34,778 bases of DNA, from positions 1 to 34,778 of the forward strand of contig CALGZB010000102.1 of NCBI GenBank assembly GCA_937934655.1. Direction: 5' to 3'. Position 1 is the stretch's first letter. The number at the start of each line of letters is the position of its first letter. The notes under the pieces are model-generated. The model did no database searches. It saw nothing but the letters and a program-made list of their open reading frames with translations, and was not told the origin of the DNA. Source of the stretch: an uncultured Acidimicrobiales bacterium (GTDB lineage: Bacteria; Actinomycetota; Acidimicrobiia; Acidimicrobiales; SHLQ01). Below, in pieces: positions 32,839-34,778 of this stretch. The position numbers and the translations under genes are program-made.

Positions 32839-33768
32839 TTACTCTTCTTCTTCTTCTTCTGTGTTGTGTTCTTCGGTGTCGTGTTCTTCGGTTACTTGCG
32901 GTTGATCGGTGTTTTGGATGCTCACCGTGGCGGAGGAGCTGTCGGCAGGATCTGAGGACGCCAAGCGCCTGGCAACGAGGTCGAAGATGTCCGGGTTGAT
33001 TGACATCCCCGAATGCGGCGCGTCGATTTCGACGTGTTCGACATCCTCGTTGAAATGATCGATACACGCCCGCCAGTTCACGACGCCGTCAGATTTCGAG
33101 AAGATTGCCGTGATGGGGACCGTGATGGGGCGCAAGTTTCGCTCGTCAACCCGGGCCGCAATGGCTTCGACATCGTCACCCCGATCCCGGTAGGTAGCTG
33201 CCGACGCCGTGTACTTGGGGCCACCGACCACCGGCGTGCCAAAGGTGATGACCTGTTCGACCAGGTCGGGGCGGTCACGTGCCACTTCTCGGGCCAGGTA
33301 GCCGCCCAACGACCAACCAACCAGTCGAGCCTTGACCGGCTTCGCGGCTGAGGTGTTGATGCTCTCTTTCGAACGGCTCTCTTTCGAACGGCTCTCTTCC
33401 GAAGGGCTCTCTTCGGGGGAAGGGGCGCCGTAGTGTTTGATCTCGTATTCGAGTCGCTCGATGATCTGCGGGAGCAGTTTCTCGACATCGCCATGGTTTC
33501 TGCCGAGCCGCCAACCACGAGTGCTGTAGCCCCGATTGGTGAGATAGGCACGAAGTACCGCTGTTGCGCTGTCGCCCACACCGAACCCGGGATACACGAC
33601 GACGAGCTCATGGTTGCCGCGTGGGCCATCCCTCAGGAGCCGTTTGCCACTCGAAGCTAGGCGCACCAGTTCGTTGATCGATCGAAGCTCTTTGCGCAGA
33701 TTGCGTCGACGGGGCTCCTCAAGATCCCCATACGGATCATCTACATCGGGATCGGCTTGCTCGCTCAC
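32839..33768 (-). CDS. Alpha/beta-hydrolase fold protein with repeat-expanded linkers
   Basis: The 309-residue protein shows the catalytic triad S153 (GWSLGG), D227 (SKSDGVV) and H252 (APHSGM), and a VVYPGFGVGD oxyanion-type loop near 58-66. It has no signal peptide, so it is probably cytoplasmic; an esterase or lipase activity is likely but the substrate is unknown. An insertion at about 116-140 is made of RSKES repeats, and the C-terminus ends in TEEH repeats and six glutamates; both are encoded by 15-bp or triplet repeats. The GTG start has a TAACCT box nine bases upstream. It is divergent from the patatin gene (80 bp) and may function with it in lipid turnover, though only gene order suggests this. 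Confidence 0.85.
   Translation of the reverse strand: MSEQADPDVDDPYGDLEEPRRRNLRKELRSINELVRLASSGKRLLRDGPRGNHELVVVYPGFGVGDSATAVLRAYLTNRGYSTRGWRLGRNHGDVEKLLPQIIERLEYEIKHYGAPSPEESPSEESRSKESRSKESINTSAAKPVKARLVGWSLGGYLAREVARDRPDLVEQVITFGTPVVGGPKYTASAATYRDRGDDVEAIAARVDERNLRPITVPITAIFSKSDGVVNWRACIDHFNEDVEHVEIDAPHSGMSINPDIFDLVARRLASSDPADSSSATVSIQNTDQPQVTEEHDTEEHNTEEEEEE
32844..32890 (-). repeat. Triplet and 15-bp repeats encoding the hydrolase C-terminus
   Basis: A (CTT)n run at 32844-32860 encodes the poly-glutamate end. It adjoins two 15-bp units (32861-32875 and 32876-32890) encoding T-E-E-H-N/D. Confidence 0.85.
33361..33420 (-). repeat. 15-bp in-frame tandem repeat in the hydrolase linker
   Basis: Units at 33361, 33376, 33391 and 33406 follow GCTCTCTTTCGAACG; the first two are identical and the last two diverge. 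The minus strand encodes R-S-K-E-S and variants, forming a flexible loop. Confidence 0.9.
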
Positions 33769-33848
33769 AACGATTGGAGGTTAGTAGCGCTGCCGTGAAA
33801 GGTCTGCTTCGCCGCAGTATTGGGTCTGAGCGGTGGTAGGAATGGGCG

Positions 33849-34778
33849 GTGTCCTCGGTGTCCCCCAACTCCCGGTTTCCCGACCGATCTCTAGACTCGT
33901 CTCGAGTAGTCGTTCTGAGCGCTGGCGGACCCGTGGCCTGGATGTTCCACCTCGGGGTGCTCGCCGGACTCGAAGCCCATGGTTGGCGAACCGTTGACGC
34001 CCACCTCATCGGAACCTCAGCAGGGTCGGCGGTCGCTGCGTCGGTAAAGTCGGGCGCCAGCCTCGAGGAGGTCCGAGCAGTCATAATGTCTTCGCCCGGT
34101 GACGGCGATCGCCAAGAAATCCTCAAGACGCTGCGGTCCACCGGCCAGACGATTGCCGCAGGAAGCCTGCTCGATCGCATCCGCCCTATGGCTCCTCGGT
34201 TTGTGCGTCACGCGCTGCCGGGAGGTCGCGGCGTAGCGATGGCCCTAGCCGGAGCGTTGCCCGCCGGTGTCTTTCCCACCGACCCGCTCATCGCTCTCCC
34301 AAGTTCCAGCGACGGCCCCTCTGAATGGCCCAATGGTCTGTGGATCCCGGCGGTCGACGCCAGCACCGGCAACGTTGCGGTGTTCGGTCGCGATACGTCC
34401 GAAGCGACGGTTGCCGATGCCGTTGAAGCCTCGTCGGCTGTCCCCGGAATCTTCCAGCCGAAGCGGCTCGACGGAAACGAGTTCATCGATGGCGCCGTTT
34501 CCTCTTCCACCCACGCTGCTTTGGCCGCCGAGGTGTCGCCCGATGTTGTTGTGATCTCGTCGGTGCAGACCCGAGCTGGTCGCCGACCGGTGCGTATCGG
34601 GGCTCGCCGCCGCTTAGCCGATGAGGTTGGGTTGCTTCGGGCCAGGGGTATTCATGTCATTGTCATTGAACCCGATGAAGAAGCAATGGAGAACGAACCG
34701 CTGCTGATGCGCCCCGGGTTTCCCGGAGCCGATGGTATTGTCGCCGCCGGAGAGCGGTTGACCGCTGAAGCGCTCTCC
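33849..34778 (+). CDS. Patatin-like phospholipase (3' end outside window)
   Basis: The frame is open from a GTG at 33849 to the last base, giving 310 codons of a protein that continues beyond the window. An AGGA at 33839-33842 is six bases upstream. The Ser-Asp dyad of patatins is visible: GTSAGS with S57, and DGA with D214 (EFIDGAVSSS). The N-terminal VVLSAGGPVAWMFHLGVLAG is the glycine-rich oxyanion region. There is no signal peptide. Such enzymes release fatty acids from phospholipids or other acyl esters. The gene is divergent from the alpha/beta-hydrolase gene. Confidence 0.88.
   Translation, partial: MSSVSPNSRFPDRSLDSSRVVVLSAGGPVAWMFHLGVLAGLEAHGWRTVDAHLIGTSAGSAVAASVKSGASLEEVRAVIMSSPGDGDRQEILKTLRSTGQTIAAGSLLDRIRPMAPRFVRHALPGGRGVAMALAGALPAGVFPTDPLIALPSSSDGPSEWPNGLWIPAVDASTGNVAVFGRDTSEATVADAVEASSAVPGIFQPKRLDGNEFIDGAVSSSTHAALAAEVSPDVVVISSVQTRAGRRPVRIGARRRLADEVGLLRARGIHVIVIEPDEEAMENEPLLMRPGFPGADGIVAAGERLTAEALS

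Noticed and set aside
1-34778. tRNA, rRNA or riboswitch genes
   Set aside because: I saw no tRNA T-loop plus CCA-end pattern, no rRNA-like sequence and no convincing riboswitch core in the intergenic regions, though a covariance search was not possible.

Overview
The window looks like a stretch of chromosome from a high-GC actinobacterium, most likely an acidimicrobiial (Ilumatobacter-like) lineage. This placement is inference. It rests on frequent GTG starts, a full-length Lhr helicase, a two-ACT SerB, a single-chain pyruvate carboxylase, a DUF11/SdrD-B surface protein ending in LAFSG plus a membrane anchor, and many TAnnnT boxes placed exactly 6 nt before a start codon (leaderless-type promoters). 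I see no rRNA, tRNA, CRISPR array, insertion sequence, phage gene or replication origin.

Layout. 1-2.8 kb: the end of a TetR regulator, a secreted trypsin-like protease with an RTX-type glycine/aspartate repeat tail, a strong hairpin, and a second TetR regulator. 2.8-7.3 kb: Lhr helicase. 7.6-9.8 kb: a luciferase-like flavin/F420 oxidoreductase convergent with serB. 9.9-15.5 kb: a large PAS/GAF/GGDEF/EAL-type protein whose cyclase and phosphodiesterase sites both look degenerate, divergent from an orphan periplasmic-binding-protein-like lipoprotein. 15.5-19.3 kb: pyruvate carboxylase followed closely by a small SRPBCC-like protein. 19.3-20.15 kb: a 354-bp gene-free, partly AT-rich leader, a small ribbon-helix-helix-like protein, and two hairpins. 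20.2-24.9 kb: an EamA transporter, a coupled pair of glycosyltransferases (GT2 and an Alg14-Alg13-like fusion), a PH/GRAM-like protein and a second luciferase-like oxidoreductase. 25.0-30.4 kb: a 1814-residue surface protein with six DUF11-like repeats. 30.4-34.8 kb: a sphingosine-1-phosphate-lyase-like PLP enzyme divergent from a flippase-like membrane protein, then an alpha/beta hydrolase divergent from a patatin-like phospholipase cut by the window end.

Working together: most genes are single transcription units in convergent or divergent pairs. Likely operons are tetR-lhr (possibly), pyc-SRPBCC, and GT2-GT28. The right end groups four proteins with plausible lipid roles, but nothing proves one pathway. 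No clear-cut new defence or mobile system is visible. The points most worth following are the leaderless-promoter grammar, the doubly degenerate GGDEF-EAL protein, the ABAB duplication and sequence homogenisation in the surface protein, the ribbon-helix-helix gene with its structured leader, and in-frame 12/15-bp repeat expansions in three unrelated genes.
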